A stretch of 64,000 nt of DNA. Origin: Streptomyces antibioticus (GTDB taxonomy: Bacteria; Actinomycetota; Actinomycetes; Streptomycetales; Streptomycetaceae). How positions within the stretch are numbered: the first letter of the stretch is position 1; each line of letters begins with the position of its first letter. A program made the translations under genes and the position numbers. The stretch lies in NCBI RefSeq assembly GCF_001514065.1, contig NZ_KQ948427.1, forward strand, positions 174,474-238,473. Direction: 5' to 3'. Positions 55,010-64,000 of this stretch are shown here, piece after piece. The notes beneath the pieces were generated by a model. It did not search any database. It was not told where the DNA came from and saw only the letters and a program-made list of their open reading frames with translations.

Positions 55010-55492
55010 TCAGATCCGCTTCTCCGAGCGGCGGCGCATCCAGAACAGCCCGCCGCCGATGACGGCCGCTGCGACGAGTCCGCCGCCGATGGCCATGTCG
55101 GTCGGGGTGGCACCGCTGGAGTTGCTGCCGCCGAGACCGCCGCGGACAGCGCCGATGACGGTGAAGGCGGTCGGGTTCGTCAGGGTCCCGTTGGCGCACG
55201 TGACCGTGATGCTGTGCGTGCCCTGTCGGGCGTTGTTGTCGACCCTGGCGGTGCCGCTCGCCAGGCCGCCGGCCGAGGTCAGCGTGACCGTCGGGAAGGC
55301 GTCGGAGCTGGCGGTCGCGGGCGTGTTGCAGTTGTTGACGGTGATGTTCAGCTGCCCGCCGCGGGCGATGGCGCTCGGCAGAGCGGTGACGTTGGACGGG
55401 GTGTTCATGCCGTCGGCGACGGCGGTCGGGGCGGCGAGGCCCAGGGCGGCGACCGCGGCGCCGGCGGCCGCCAGGGCACGGGTAGTACGCAT
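55010..55492 (-). CDS. Exported surface protein with C-terminal anchor, copy B
   Basis: The 160-residue protein has a signal peptide ending PTAVADG, a beta-rich domain with two Cys (NNCNTPAT and TVTCANGT), a Gly/Ser linker, and a C-terminal hydrophobic segment AIGGGLVAAAVIGGGLFW then MRRRSEK. The same pattern (beta domain with Cys pair, linker, helix, Arg tail) occurs in the convergent gene at 54370, so the two are paralogues in layout. No LPXTG is present. Confidence 0.85.
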   Translation of the reverse strand: MRTTRALAAAGAAVAALGLAAPTAVADGMNTPSNVTALPSAIARGGQLNITVNNCNTPATASSDAFPTVTLTSAGGLASGTARVDNNARQGTHSITVTCANGTLTNPTAFTVIGAVRGGLGGSNSSGATPTDMAIGGGLVAAAVIGGGLFWMRRRSEKRI

Positions 55493-55824
55493 GTGATCCT
55501 CCGCGGAAGGCGCCCCGGGAACCGTCCCCGGTGGATCGGCGAGAAAACGCCTCCCAGAAAGACCCTCAGATGCCGTGCACGCGGGCGCATTTCGGCGATG
55601 GTCCGTCCTGGTGAGAGGACACGCCGACCGAAAAGCGCACAATCGGATATTGCCGCAGGTCACGGACCGTCAGAAATTTCCTGTGAGCGTCAACTCGGAT
55701 GGCGCACCCACACCGGTGGCGGCCACCCGTTCGCCTTTGCCCCGTCGCCGGTTCGGTGCCCGGCACTTAGCGTGCTCGTATGCGCGAATGACGTGGCGAC
55801 GGCCGCGTCGAGAGGGGAATGCGA
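55493..55824. other. 332-bp intergenic region between surface protein and sortase
   Basis: It holds the promoters of two divergent genes. Near the sortase, CACTTAGCGTGC resembles a -10 region, but I cannot assign a sigma factor. I see no ORF, RNA gene or terminator in it. Confidence 0.5.
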
Positions 55825-56493
55825 ATGTCTGCGTCCGAGCTGGCCGATCTGGCCGAAGAGGAGGAGCAGCGGAAGAGGCGCGCTCCTTGGGGCGTGATAG
55901 CGCTTGTTCTGCTGACCGGCCTCGCGCTCATTCGGAACGGTTCGGGAGAGTTCGACGTGGGTCCGCCGCAGCCGGCGACGGCGGCTGCGGCGGACAGCCG
56001 TGTTCCCGGGACCTTCTCCGGGTCGGCGACGCCGCTGTCGTTCTCCGAGCCCGAGCGGGTGCGGATTCCCGCGATCCAGGTGGACGCGCCGGTCATGCCC
56101 GTCGGTCTGGACACCGAGGGCTGGGTGGGCGCGCCGCCGCCGGAGGACCCGAACCTGGCGGGCTGGTTCACCGGCGCGGTCTCGCCCGGCGAGAAGGGCA
56201 CCGCCGTGGTGGTGGGCCATGTCGACAACAAGTCGGGCCCCGCGGTGTTCTACGGCCTCGGTGCGCTGAAGAAGGGAAATCGCGTCGAGGTGCGGCGCAA
56301 GGACGGGAAGACGGCCGTTTTCGAGATCTACGGCATCGAGGTCTTCGAGAAGCAGAACTTCCCCGGCGACCGTGTCTACGGCTCGAAGGGAACTCCCGAA
56401 TTGCGGGTCATCACCTGCGGGGGCGGTTTCTCGAAGCAGAACGGTTATGCGGGGAACGTCGTCGCGTTCGCCCGCCTGGTCGAGGCCCGCTGA
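55825..56493 (+). CDS. Class F sortase
   Basis: The 222-residue protein has an N-terminal membrane helix (WGVIALVLLTGLALI) and the catalytic triad of class F/E-type sortases: His132 (VVVGHVDNKSGPAVF), Cys198 (ELRVITCGG) and Arg217 (VVAFARLVE). It would cleave sorting signals and join surface proteins to peptidoglycan or act as a signal protease. Start ATG 55825 with GAGAGGGGA. The neighbouring exported proteins are the obvious candidate substrates, though none has an LPXTG. Confidence 0.93.
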   Translation: MSASELADLAEEEEQRKRRAPWGVIALVLLTGLALIRNGSGEFDVGPPQPATAAAADSRVPGTFSGSATPLSFSEPERVRIPAIQVDAPVMPVGLDTEGWVGAPPPEDPNLAGWFTGAVSPGEKGTAVVVGHVDNKSGPAVFYGLGALKKGNRVEVRRKDGKTAVFEIYGIEVFEKQNFPGDRVYGSKGTPELRVITCGGGFSKQNGYAGNVVAFARLVEAR

Positions 56494-56530
56494 GCGAGCG
56501 TTCCCCGACCGGGCGGGCCGGCGATCCGGC

Positions 56531-57379
56531 TTATGCGTAATGCCGTCTCGGGACGGTCACGTGATATCCGGAGTCCAGGAGTTGCGGCAGATACTCGCGC
56601 AGCGCCCGGACACTCTGGGAGCGGTCGCCCCCGGCGTCGTGCGAGAGCACCACGACGCCGGGGGCGGCGCCGTTCTCGACCCGCCGCTCGATGGTGCGGG
56701 CGCCGGGCGTGGTCCAGTCGAGGGTGTCGACGGTCCAGGCGAGGGGTTCCATGCCGAGTTCGGCGCCGAGCTGGAAGGCGGCGCGGTTCCAGGCGCCGTA
56801 GGGCGCGCGGAACCACTGGGGGCGTTCACCGTAGGCCTCCTCGATGACGTCGCTGGTGCGTTCCATCTCGGAGCGGATGCGGCCGCGGCTGAGGCGGGTC
56901 AGCAGGGGGTGGGACCAGGTGTGGTTGCCGACGATGTGCCCCTCGTCGCTCATGCGTGCCAGCAGGTCCTTGTTGTCGACGGCCATCTCGCCGCAGACGA
57001 AGAACATCGCACGGACGTCGTACTCGGCGAGGGTGTCGAGGACGGCGGGCGTGTAACGGGGGTCCGGGCCGTCGTCGAAGGTCAGCACCATGGTCCGGCC
57101 GCGTCCTTGCATGCGCAGCAGCGGTTCGCGGCGGACCGGGGTCCGGCCGGGGGCGGTGCGGGGCGGGCCGTATCCGGTCAGGGGCTGGAGCCGGTAGGCG
57201 GAGGGCTGGAGCGGGCGGCGGGCCGGGGGGCCCGCGGCCGGGAGCGGGGGCTTGACCGGGTCCTCGCCGCCGAGCGCCGCGAAGAGCCCGGCGGTGCCGG
57301 CCGCCCCGACGGCGGCGGCACCGGCGAGCAGGGCACGGCGTCGTGTGAGCAGCCGGGTGAGCAACTGATCCTTCGTCAT
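56531..57379 (-). CDS. Polysaccharide deacetylase (NodB domain)
   Basis: The 282-residue protein has a membrane-proximal signal sequence (RRALLAGAAAVGAAGTAGLFAAL), then the five NodB motifs: TFDDGPDP, GNHTWSHP (His-X3-His metal site), RAPYGAWN, DTLDW, and LSHD. It would deacetylate N-acetylglucosamine in peptidoglycan or another wall polymer outside the cell, using a divalent metal. It converges on the sortase gene, giving a wall-modification cluster. Confidence 0.93.
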   Translation of the reverse strand: MTKDQLLTRLLTRRRALLAGAAAVGAAGTAGLFAALGGEDPVKPPLPAAGPPARRPLQPSAYRLQPLTGYGPPRTAPGRTPVRREPLLRMQGRGRTMVLTFDDGPDPRYTPAVLDTLAEYDVRAMFFVCGEMAVDNKDLLARMSDEGHIVGNHTWSHPLLTRLSRGRIRSEMERTSDVIEEAYGERPQWFRAPYGAWNRAAFQLGAELGMEPLAWTVDTLDWTTPGARTIERRVENGAAPGVVVLSHDAGGDRSQSVRALREYLPQLLDSGYHVTVPRRHYA

Positions 57380-57468
57380 GACAAATCAGTCGCCCGAACC
57401 ACGGCCGACGCACCAGGACAGCACCGGTGCGGCGGCAGGAATACACCCGCCCGGCCTATGACGGACCG

Positions 57469-60400
57469 TCAGTGGCGACGCACGAGCGGGAACGGGAGGG
57501 TTTCCCGGATCGTCAGCCCCGTGAGGAACATGACCAGGCGGTCGACCCCGATGCCGAGCCCGCCGGTGGGCGGCATCGCGTATTCGAGGGCGTCGAGGAA
57601 GTCCTCGTCGAGTTCCATCGCCTCGGGGTCTCCGCCGGCGGCCAGCAGCGACTGCGCGGTGAGGCGGCGGCGCTGTTCGACGGGGTCGGTGAGTTCGGAG
57701 TAGGCGGTGCCGAGTTCGGTGCCGAAGGCGACGAGGTCCCAGCGCTCCGCGAGGCGTGGGTCGTCCCGGTGCTGGCGGGTGAGCGGGGAGACGTCGGTCG
57801 GGAAGTCCTTGTAGAAGGTGGGCAGCTGTGTCTTCTCCTCGACGAGGCGTTCGTACATTTCGAGTACGACGTCGCCGCGGCCGTCGTCGGGGGTGTACGG
57901 CACTCCGGCGCGGTCGCACAGCCGGTGCAGCCGGGCGAGTTCGGTGTCGGCGGTGACCTCGTCGCCCAGCGCCTCGGAGATCGCGCCGTAGACGGTCTTG
58001 ACCGGCCAGGCGCCCGAGATGTCGTACTCCTGCCCGTCCTTGCGGGCGACGGGGGTGCCGAAGGCGGCGGTGGCGGCGCCCTGGATGAGTTCGCGGGTGA
58101 GGTCGAGCATCACGTCGTAGTCGGCGAAGGCCTGGTAGGCCTCCAGCATCGTGAACTCGGGGTTGTGCTTGTAGGAGACGCCTTCGTTGCGGAAGGTGCG
58201 GCCCATCTCGAAGACCTTTTCCAGGCCGCCGACGCAGAGCCGTTTCAGGTACAGCTCGGGGGCGATGCGCAGATACAGGTCGAGGTCGTAGGCGTTGATG
58301 TGGGTGGTGAAGGGGCGGGCGTTGGCGCCGCCGTGGATCTGCTGGAGCATCGGCGTCTCGACTTCGAGGTAGCCGCGTTCCAGCAGGCCCTGGCGCAGGG
58401 CCTGTACGGCGGTGGAGCGGGCGCGGACGACGTCGCGGGCGTCGGGACTGGCGACGAGGTCGAGGTAGCGCATGCGGACCTTGGCCTCGGGGTCGGTGAG
58501 GCCGCGGCGTTTGTCGGGCAGGGGGCGCAGGCACTTGCCGATCAGCTGCCAGGAGGTGACGAAGACGGTCGCCTCGCCCTTGTCGCTGGCGCCGGCCGTG
58601 CCGGTGGCGGTGATGTGGTCGCCGATGTCGGTGTCCGACCTGAAGCGGTCCACGCCGTCCTGGGTGAGCGCCAGTTGGTGGTCCCCGGACCAGTCGCGCA
58701 GCGTGACGAAGACGATGCCGCCGAAGTCCCGCACCCGCATGATCCGCCCCGCGACGGTGACGTGCTCGCCGTCGCGGACGTCGGCGAGGGCATGGGTGCG
58801 GGCGGGGACGCCCACCGGGTAGGGGTCGATGCCCTCGGCCCTGAGCCGGGCCAGTTTGCGGCGGCGGACGCGGGCCTGTTCGGGCAGGCCCGCGTCCGGA
58901 TCGGCGGCCTGGGCCTCGTCCCCTCCGGCGAGGCCGAGCGCCGACAGCGACGGCAGGCCTTCGGTGGTGGCCGGCCGGGGCCCGGCCTTCGGGTGCCCCT
59001 TTCCCCAGAGTTTGCGCAGCGACGGTACCGAGACGAACCCCTCGGCGATTCCGGAGGCGAGGCCGATGCGGGCGAGGGCGCCGGTCTCGCCGTAGCAGAT
59101 GAAGCGGGGGTACCACTCGGGCCTGTACTTGGCGTTGGAGCGGTACAGGGCCTCCAGTTGCCACCACTTGGAGAAGAACAGCAGCAGGCGGCGCCACAGG
59201 CGCAGCACGGGTCCGGCGCCGATGCGGGCGCCCTCCTCGAAGACCGAGCGGAAGACGGCGAAGTTGAGGGAGATCCGCCGGACGCCCAGCTTCGGGGCGG
59301 CGGCGCAGAGTTCGGCGACCATGAACTCCATGACGCCGTTGGGGGCGCTGCGGTCACGGCGCATCAGGTCCAGGGAGACGCCGTCGCGGCCCCAGGGCAC
59401 GAAGGAGAGCAGGGCGAGGAGTTTCCCGTCCTCGCCGAGGGCCTCCACGAGGAGGCAGTCGCCGTCGGCCGGGTCGCCGAGCCGGTCCAGGGCCATCGAG
59501 AAGCCGCGCTCGGTCTCGGTGTCGCGCCAGGCGTCGGCCTTGTCGACGACCTCTTCCATCTCGGCGTCGGTGAGGGCGGAGTGGCGGCGGATACGGCAGT
59601 GGGCGCCGGTGCGGCGCACGCGGTGCACGGCCTGCCGGGTGACCCGCATGTCGCGGCCGTTCAGGTCGAAGTCGGCCACGTTGAGGATCGCCTCGTCGCC
59701 GAGTTGGAGAGCGCCGAGTCCGGCGCGGGCGAAGGCCTTGGCGCCGTCCTCGGAGGCGCCCATCGCGGCGGGCGCCCAGCCGTGCCGGCGGGCCGCGTCG
59801 AGCCAGGCGGCGATGGCGTGCGGCCAGGCCTCGCGGTCGCCCACCGGGTCGCCGCTGGCGAGGCAGACGCCGGCTTCGACGCGGTAGGTGACGGCGGCCT
59901 TGCCGCTGGTGGAGAAGACGACGGCCTTGTCGCGGCGGGTGGCGAAGTAGCCGAGGGAGTCCCGGTCGCCGTAGGCCCCCAGCAGGGCGCGGATGCGGTC
60001 CTCCTCGTCGCCGTGCAGGGCGGCTTCCATGCGCTGGGAGCGGAAGAGGGTGGCGGCGGCGTTGAGCAGCGCGAGGGCGCCGAAGAGGCCGAGCAGGAAG
60101 TACAGGGCGCGCGGCGGGCTCCCGTCGAAGGACCGGCCGGAGACCAGGCCGCCGCAGACCCGGTTGGCCGCCCAGAGCAGCCGCTGGCCGCGGGGCAGCG
60201 TGCCGGGGAAGAGCTCGACCAGGCCCCAGCCGACGAGGATGCCGACGACCAGGCCGAGGATCAGCACCCCGACGGCACGGCGCACCGCACCGCGGCGCGA
60301 CTCGGCGTAGAACTCGCCCCGGGCGACGACGAGCAGGGCTAGGGCCAGGCAGCACACCACCAGGGACGGGATGGAGTCGACGTAGAGGCCGACGGCCACG

Positions 60401-60735
60401 CCGAGGGCGTCGACGAGGACCAGCAGGCCCAGGTAGACGACCACCAGCCACCAGGCGACGCGTTTGCGGGCGGCGGTCGCGGCGGCGAGGAGGAAGAGGA
60501 AGACGGCGTAGGCGAGGTTGGCGCTGACCGGGACGATGAGGACGTCGAGGAAGCGCACGACGGGACGCAGCGGTCCGCGCAGCGGCGGGATGAAGGCCAG
60601 CAGCAGACAGAGCAGTCCCAGGGCGCCGAAGAAGGTGGCGAAGCCTTCCGGGACCCTGCTGAGGAGGCCGCTGCCGGGCCGTCGTATCGGCCCCTTGGTG
60701 TCCTTCGCCCGGGCGGCCTCGACGGTGGCGGTCAT
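57469..60735 (-). CDS. lysX: Bifunctional lysyl-phosphatidylglycerol synthase / lysyl-tRNA synthetase LysX
   Basis: The 1088-residue protein joins an MprF-type multi-helix membrane/DUF2156 lysyl-transfer part (about residues 1-560) to a class II lysyl-tRNA synthetase (about 610-1088). The synthetase has motif 2 [20 protein letters not shown] and motif 3 [15 protein letters not shown]. It makes Lys-tRNA and transfers Lys to phosphatidylglycerol, protecting against cationic peptides. It is divergent from a universal stress protein. Confidence 0.95.
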   Translation of the reverse strand: MTATVEAARAKDTKGPIRRPGSGLLSRVPEGFATFFGALGLLCLLLAFIPPLRGPLRPVVRFLDVLIVPVSANLAYAVFLFLLAAATAARKRVAWWLVVVYLGLLVLVDALGVAVGLYVDSIPSLVVCCLALALLVVARGEFYAESRRGAVRRAVGVLILGLVVGILVGWGLVELFPGTLPRGQRLLWAANRVCGGLVSGRSFDGSPPRALYFLLGLFGALALLNAAATLFRSQRMEAALHGDEEDRIRALLGAYGDRDSLGYFATRRDKAVVFSTSGKAAVTYRVEAGVCLASGDPVGDREAWPHAIAAWLDAARRHGWAPAAMGASEDGAKAFARAGLGALQLGDEAILNVADFDLNGRDMRVTRQAVHRVRRTGAHCRIRRHSALTDAEMEEVVDKADAWRDTETERGFSMALDRLGDPADGDCLLVEALGEDGKLLALLSFVPWGRDGVSLDLMRRDRSAPNGVMEFMVAELCAAAPKLGVRRISLNFAVFRSVFEEGARIGAGPVLRLWRRLLLFFSKWWQLEALYRSNAKYRPEWYPRFICYGETGALARIGLASGIAEGFVSVPSLRKLWGKGHPKAGPRPATTEGLPSLSALGLAGGDEAQAADPDAGLPEQARVRRRKLARLRAEGIDPYPVGVPARTHALADVRDGEHVTVAGRIMRVRDFGGIVFVTLRDWSGDHQLALTQDGVDRFRSDTDIGDHITATGTAGASDKGEATVFVTSWQLIGKCLRPLPDKRRGLTDPEAKVRMRYLDLVASPDARDVVRARSTAVQALRQGLLERGYLEVETPMLQQIHGGANARPFTTHINAYDLDLYLRIAPELYLKRLCVGGLEKVFEMGRTFRNEGVSYKHNPEFTMLEAYQAFADYDVMLDLTRELIQGAATAAFGTPVARKDGQEYDISGAWPVKTVYGAISEALGDEVTADTELARLHRLCDRAGVPYTPDDGRGDVVLEMYERLVEEKTQLPTFYKDFPTDVSPLTRQHRDDPRLAERWDLVAFGTELGTAYSELTDPVEQRRRLTAQSLLAAGGDPEAMELDEDFLDALEYAMPPTGGLGIGVDRLVMFLTGLTIRETLPFPLVRRH

Positions 60736-60824
60736 GTTCCGACTGTAGGAACTGCCCGGCGACCTCGCTCGTCGGGAGGTCCCGCCTGGCCGCGGGACCT
60801 GCGCGGTCCGATAGCCTCCGTGGC

Positions 60825-61286
60825 GTGACGGAACAGCACTCGCACCAGTTCGAGCGGGGCACGGACGGCCCGAAGGTCATCGTCGTGGGAGTGGACGGCT
60901 CCGATTCCTCCCTCAGGGCCGCGGCATATGCCGGTGGCCTGGCCCGCCGCCAGCATGCGCTCCTCGCCGTCGTGTACGTACGGCCGGTGCTCGCGGCGGG
61001 GGCGGCGATGGGCGCGCCGGTCGCCGAGACGACCGACGAGATCGCCGAGGACCTGGTGGCCCAGATCCGGGAGGCCACCGAGCGCACGAAGGGGATATTC
61101 GACGTGCGCTGGGAGTTCCACACCTTCCGCGGGGACCCGTACAGCGGCCTGGTGAAGGCGGCGGACGAACTCAAGGCGGACGCGGTGGTGGTGGGCGCCT
61201 CGGAGCAGGCCGGCCACCGGATCGTGGGCTCGGTGGCGGTGCGGCTGGTCAAGGCCGGGCGGTGGCCGGTGACGGTGGTGCCCTGA
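60825..61286 (+). CDS. Universal stress protein (UspA family)
   Basis: The 153-residue protein has the fold start [20 protein letters not shown] and a C-terminal [20 protein letters not shown] that partly matches the ATP-binding G-X2-G-X9-G(S/T) motif, so nucleotide binding is plausible but not certain. TAGCCT (60812-60817) lies seven bases before the GTG, suggesting a leaderless transcript. It ends 15 bp from the convergent membrane/TrkA-N protein. Confidence 0.9.
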   Translation: MTEQHSHQFERGTDGPKVIVVGVDGSDSSLRAAAYAGGLARRQHALLAVVYVRPVLAAGAAMGAPVAETTDEIAEDLVAQIREATERTKGIFDVRWEFHTFRGDPYSGLVKAADELKADAVVVGASEQAGHRIVGSVAVRLVKAGRWPVTVVP

Positions 61287-61301
61287 GGTGTGCCGCCGCC
61301 G

Positions 61302-63038
61302 TCATGAACCCGCGGGAGCCAGCCGGATGATCTGGAAGCCGGCGGTGGCGAGGACGACCGGCAGGACGCGTACGGCCTCGCGGTCCTTCTCGCGCGCGGT
61401 CTCCGTGAGCTCGGCCCAGTCCTTCATGTCGGGGTGGATCCTCGCGTCGTCGTCGCGGTCCGGACCGTAGACGTAGCCTTCCGCGCGGTGTGCCCGCAGC
61501 CAGCGCCTGTGCTCCATTTTGGCGAGCCGTTCGACCTCGGTGTCGGCCAGCACGAAGGGGGGCGCGGGGTCCACGCGGGGAGCGATCGCGCAGTCGATCT
61601 CCCGCAGTTTCTCGCCGATGGCCACGGCCGCCCGCCGGTTGTCCTCCTGTTTCCGCGGGGACAGCCGGTCCCACGGAACCACCGACGCGTGGGTCTGTTC
61701 CGATTCCCCTCGGTTGCTGCGTGCCGCCTGTTCGTAGTGCTCGTGCATGACCCGTGCGAGGTGTTCCACCAGGTCGTCCCCGAGAAGATCGGGACGGCAG
61801 GCGGCGTCGAGAGCGCCGAAGGTGCGCAGCCGCCCGTCCAGGTCGTCCAGCAGGGCGGAGTCGTCGTGGCCCAGGGACACCCCGAAGGGACCGTGCTCCC
61901 GCAACTGGAGGACGAGGCCGCCGGGTGGAACGCGCCATGCCTTGAAGGCCGTCAACGCGATGGACAGGGACGTGTCGTCGGAGGGTCCGGCGATGTAGAC
62001 GCGCTGAGCCTGTGAACCCATCGCGGACAGCAGGGCGTTGACCGCCGAGCCGGTCTCCTCGATGTCCCTCGGTTCGATCCGGCAGACCTCCGAGAGGAAC
62101 TCGTACTGGTCGCTCAGCCGGTGGAGTTCCGCCGTGGCCGAGGCGCCGGCCCAGGTCACCGGCAGCAGGTCCGTGCCGCCGCGCAGTCGCCAGCGGCGGG
62201 CGAGTTCGACGAGGAGGGCGCGGGCGAACGGGGACACACCGACGATCAGGCAGTGCGGCGGCGGGGTGGCGGTGTGCTCCTCGATCCGTTCCGTGGCGGC
62301 CAGTTGCCGTGCCGCGAGCATGTCCACGTTGAAGAAGTCGAGGCGTACCCGTCCCCGTGACGCGCCCATGAGGTGGCGGGCCTGGAGGGCGCTGCACAGG
62401 TCCTGGTCGCCGATCGCGGCGTGGACGTGGAGGGCGTGGGTGGGGTGCTGGACCAGTTCGCGCACCGTCGCGGCGATCAGTACGTTGTCACCGCTGTCCT
62501 CCGCGCAGGCGTAGACGGCGCTCGCGCGGGCCACGCCCGCCGCGCGGAGCGCCTCAAGGCTGCTGGGATCGCCGACCACCGACAGGCTGCCGGCGTCCTC
62601 GGCCCCGGCGGCGGACACGACCACCACGGTCCGGCCCGCCTCGCGCAGCCGGGCCGCGAGCATCTGCGCCGCGCTCCCGGCGCCGCAGACCACGCTGTGC
62701 CCGCGCAGCCGGGCCAGCCGCAGCCGGCGCAGCTCGTCGGCGCCCAGCAGCCGGACCGCCTCGACGAGAGCGGAGAGGGTGGCGAGCGGCGCGAGGAAGC
62801 GGGCCCATTCCAGGGCCCAGGGCAGGGACCCCGTGCCGTCCAGGGGGTCGGCGTCGAGGACGAACAACTGGCACGAGTAATAGAGCAGATCGAAGAAGCC
62901 GTGCCCGAACTCCGGGTGCTTCTCCAGATACTCCCGGAATCCGACGTACCCCAGCACGAGCCCTGTCACGGCGAGGACGACGGAAACGAGCTGGAGAACC
63001 GGGACCCGGCGAACGAGCCCACTTCGTTGCGTGGTCAT
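61302..63038 (-). CDS. Membrane protein with TrkA-N nucleotide domain and RyR-type C-terminus
   Basis: The 578-residue protein has two hydrophobic segments near residues 15-35 and 74-97 enclosing a short FFDLLYYSCQLFV stretch, as in two-helix ion channels, but no K+ selectivity filter. A Rossmann/TrkA-N-like domain follows (VVCGAGSAAQMLAARL at 117). Residues about 500-575 resemble the RyR repeat (LAKMEHRRWLRAHRAEGYVY). The combination suggests a nucleotide-gated or nucleotide-sensing membrane switch. ATG 63038 has a GGGTGGGG ribosome site. Confidence 0.75.
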   Translation of the reverse strand: MTTQRSGLVRRVPVLQLVSVVLAVTGLVLGYVGFREYLEKHPEFGHGFFDLLYYSCQLFVLDADPLDGTGSLPWALEWARFLAPLATLSALVEAVRLLGADELRRLRLARLRGHSVVCGAGSAAQMLAARLREAGRTVVVVSAAGAEDAGSLSVVGDPSSLEALRAAGVARASAVYACAEDSGDNVLIAATVRELVQHPTHALHVHAAIGDQDLCSALQARHLMGASRGRVRLDFFNVDMLAARQLAATERIEEHTATPPPHCLIVGVSPFARALLVELARRWRLRGGTDLLPVTWAGASATAELHRLSDQYEFLSEVCRIEPRDIEETGSAVNALLSAMGSQAQRVYIAGPSDDTSLSIALTAFKAWRVPPGGLVLQLREHGPFGVSLGHDDSALLDDLDGRLRTFGALDAACRPDLLGDDLVEHLARVMHEHYEQAARSNRGESEQTHASVVPWDRLSPRKQEDNRRAAVAIGEKLREIDCAIAPRVDPAPPFVLADTEVERLAKMEHRRWLRAHRAEGYVYGPDRDDDARIHPDMKDWAELTETAREKDREAVRVLPVVLATAGFQIIRLAPAGS

Positions 63039-63155
63039 GCCCCACCCTGTGCGTCGGCGTGGCACCGACCCCCCTGGTGACAGCGGCGCCACAGGGCACT
63101 CATGGTCGAGCCCTGCGCACGGACCGTCAATCCCCTTGTCCCGTTGGACTGTTGA

Positions 63156-63179
63156 GCGACGGGCCGCGGCACCCGTCGC
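63156..63179. terminator. Hairpin terminator of the alpha/beta hydrolase
   Basis: GCGACGGG and CCCGTCGC form a perfect 8-bp stem with an 8-base loop immediately after the hydrolase stop on the minus strand. Confidence 0.7.
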
Positions 63180-63180
63180 C

Positions 63181-63999
63181 CTACAGGTCGCGGAGGAAGT
63201 CCAGCAGGAGGGCGTTGAACTCCTCGGGCTTCTCCAGGTTCGGGAAGTGCGCGGCGCCCTCGACGATGACCGAGCGGCCCTTGCGCGCCGTGTGGGCGAA
63301 GAGTTCGGCGTCGGCGATCAGGTCCGGTGAGTCGAGGGCGCCGTTGATCATGAGCACCGGTATGCCGAGCTTGCGCACCCGGGGCCAGGTGTCGGCCATG
63401 GGGACGTGCCAGTTGCGCTCGCCGGGGGTGTGCTTGGCGATGGTGTGCAGGGCCATCTCGCGCAGCCGGTCCTGGATGGCCGGGTCGATCTCGTCCGCGG
63501 TGCGGAACGGGCCCGCCATGGCCCGCAGGAACACCTTCAGCCAGGCCTCGATGTCGCCGGAGTGCAGGGTGCGGGCCGACTCGGCGACGATCTCCCTGGT
63601 CTTGTCGTAGGTGTACTCGAAGTCGCTGACCGAGGCGCCGCTCAGGACGGCCCCCCGCACCAGTTCCGGGTACTCGATCGCGGTGTCGCCGGCGATCGCC
63701 CCGCCCATCGACACGCCGACCAGGACCGCGGGACCGGCGTCGAGGTGGTTGAGCAGGCAGGCGAGGTCGTCGGCCCAGCGGAAGGGCTCGCTCGCGTTGG
63801 CGGACCAGCCGTGTCCGCGGACGTCCGGGGCGACCACCCGGTACCCGGCGGCGACCAGGGCCGGCGTCTGGTCCTCGAAGAGACGGTGGTCGACGTAGCC
63901 GGAGTGGAGCAGGACGACGAGGTCGCCGCTGCCGGTGTCGCGGTAGGCGAGGTCGCCGTCGGTGGACGGGAAGCGGCTCAGTTCCGAAGCAACTGTCAT
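63181..63999 (-). CDS. Alpha/beta-fold hydrolase
   Basis: The 272-residue protein has the oxyanion strand VVLLHSGYVDHRLF, a nucleophile elbow GVSMGG (Ser near residue 95), and the His in EGAAHFPNLEKPEEF near the C-terminus. The layout is that of haloalkane-dehalogenase/peroxidase-like and 3-oxoadipate-enol-lactonase-like hydrolases. It has no signal peptide. It ends at the window edge; the start codon ATG is complete at 63999. The substrate is unknown. Confidence 0.92.
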   Translation of the reverse strand: MTVASELSRFPSTDGDLAYRDTGSGDLVVLLHSGYVDHRLFEDQTPALVAAGYRVVAPDVRGHGWSANASEPFRWADDLACLLNHLDAGPAVLVGVSMGGAIAGDTAIEYPELVRGAVLSGASVSDFEYTYDKTREIVAESARTLHSGDIEAWLKVFLRAMAGPFRTADEIDPAIQDRLREMALHTIAKHTPGERNWHVPMADTWPRVRKLGIPVLMINGALDSPDLIADAELFAHTARKGRSVIVEGAAHFPNLEKPEEFNALLLDFLRDL

Positions 64000-64000
64000 G

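Noticed and set aside
57427-60342. 971-residue plus-strand ORF opposite lysX
   Set aside because: Antisense shadow of lysX, Val/Gly/Glu-rich, with no motif.

Overview
The window is chromosomal DNA of a Streptomyces or a very close relative. GC content is very high, most genes carry GGAGG-type ribosome binding sites or GTG/TTG starts, and the gene content is typical of the genus: F420-type LLM oxidoreductases, an egtABCD ergothioneine cluster, an ornithine-lipid acyltransferase pair, a three-subunit succinate dehydrogenase, a PAS-GGDEF-EAL protein resembling RmdA, a methyltransferase of the Methyltransf_19 type, a two-repeat lipoprotein resembling SCO0930, a class F sortase and a LysX-type fusion. 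From memory, the order egt - ols - sdh - LysR - rmdA - methyltransferase - lipoprotein resembles the S. coelicolor SCO0910-SCO0930 region; this was not checked by alignment. I see no tRNA, rRNA, IS element, integrase or CRISPR array, so this looks like stable chromosome rather than an island.

Layout. 0-13.5 kb is a mosaic of small redox and regulatory units: TetR/FMN reductase, LysR/zinc-ribbon peptide, LLM oxidoreductase with a MerR-style promoter, TerC, HSL-type esterase, PucR-like regulator, S1 protein, aldo/keto reductase, CaiB-type CoA transferase, PadR, SGNH hydrolase and a cysteine-rich DUF2182-DUF1326 pair. 13.5-21 kb holds a TauE/SafE permease, a small secreted protein, a DUF3105 protein, a HEAT-like protein, an acidic lipoprotein, a two-component system and a methyltransferase. 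21-28.3 kb holds a quinone oxidoreductase, a secreted GH43-like/AbfB protein, an amidase, an NfeD-like protein with flotillin, a MazF/PemK-like protein and a PARG-type macrodomain protein; the last two converge on a 5 x 22 bp tandem repeat. 28.5-33.3 kb is egtABCD followed by dodecin. 33.3-35.3 kb is a zinc-starvation unit: a candidate Zur box, a cysteine-free bL32 paralogue and a COG0523 GTPase. 35.3-47.7 kb carries an MsnO8-like monooxygenase, UvrA2, an SDR, the olsBA pair, a large HEAT-repeat protein, sdhCAB and a divergent LysR. 47.7-52.5 kb is c-di-GMP signalling (rmdA) plus a methyltransferase and the lipoprotein. 52.7-57.4 kb is a cell-surface locus with a Pro/Thr-rich protein, a DUF4239 protein, two paralogous C-terminally anchored exported proteins, a class F sortase and a polysaccharide deacetylase. 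57.4-64 kb has LysX, a universal stress protein, an unusual membrane/TrkA-N/RyR-type protein and an alpha/beta hydrolase.

Regulatory signals are readable in several places: perfect terminator hairpins between convergent genes, a 19-bp-spacer promoter with a dyad, twin palindromic operators at the TetR/FMN reductase promoter, a LysR box overlapping a -10, and a set of apparently leaderless genes whose TANNNT -10 lies 6-8 bases before the start codon, twice formed partly by the stop codon of the gene upstream.

The parts most worth following up are the membrane/TrkA-N/RyR protein (61302-63038), the sortase locus with non-LPXTG anchored proteins (52765-56493), and the orphan MazF-like protein with its start codon inside a dyad next to a tandem repeat and a PARG-type enzyme (26908-28278).
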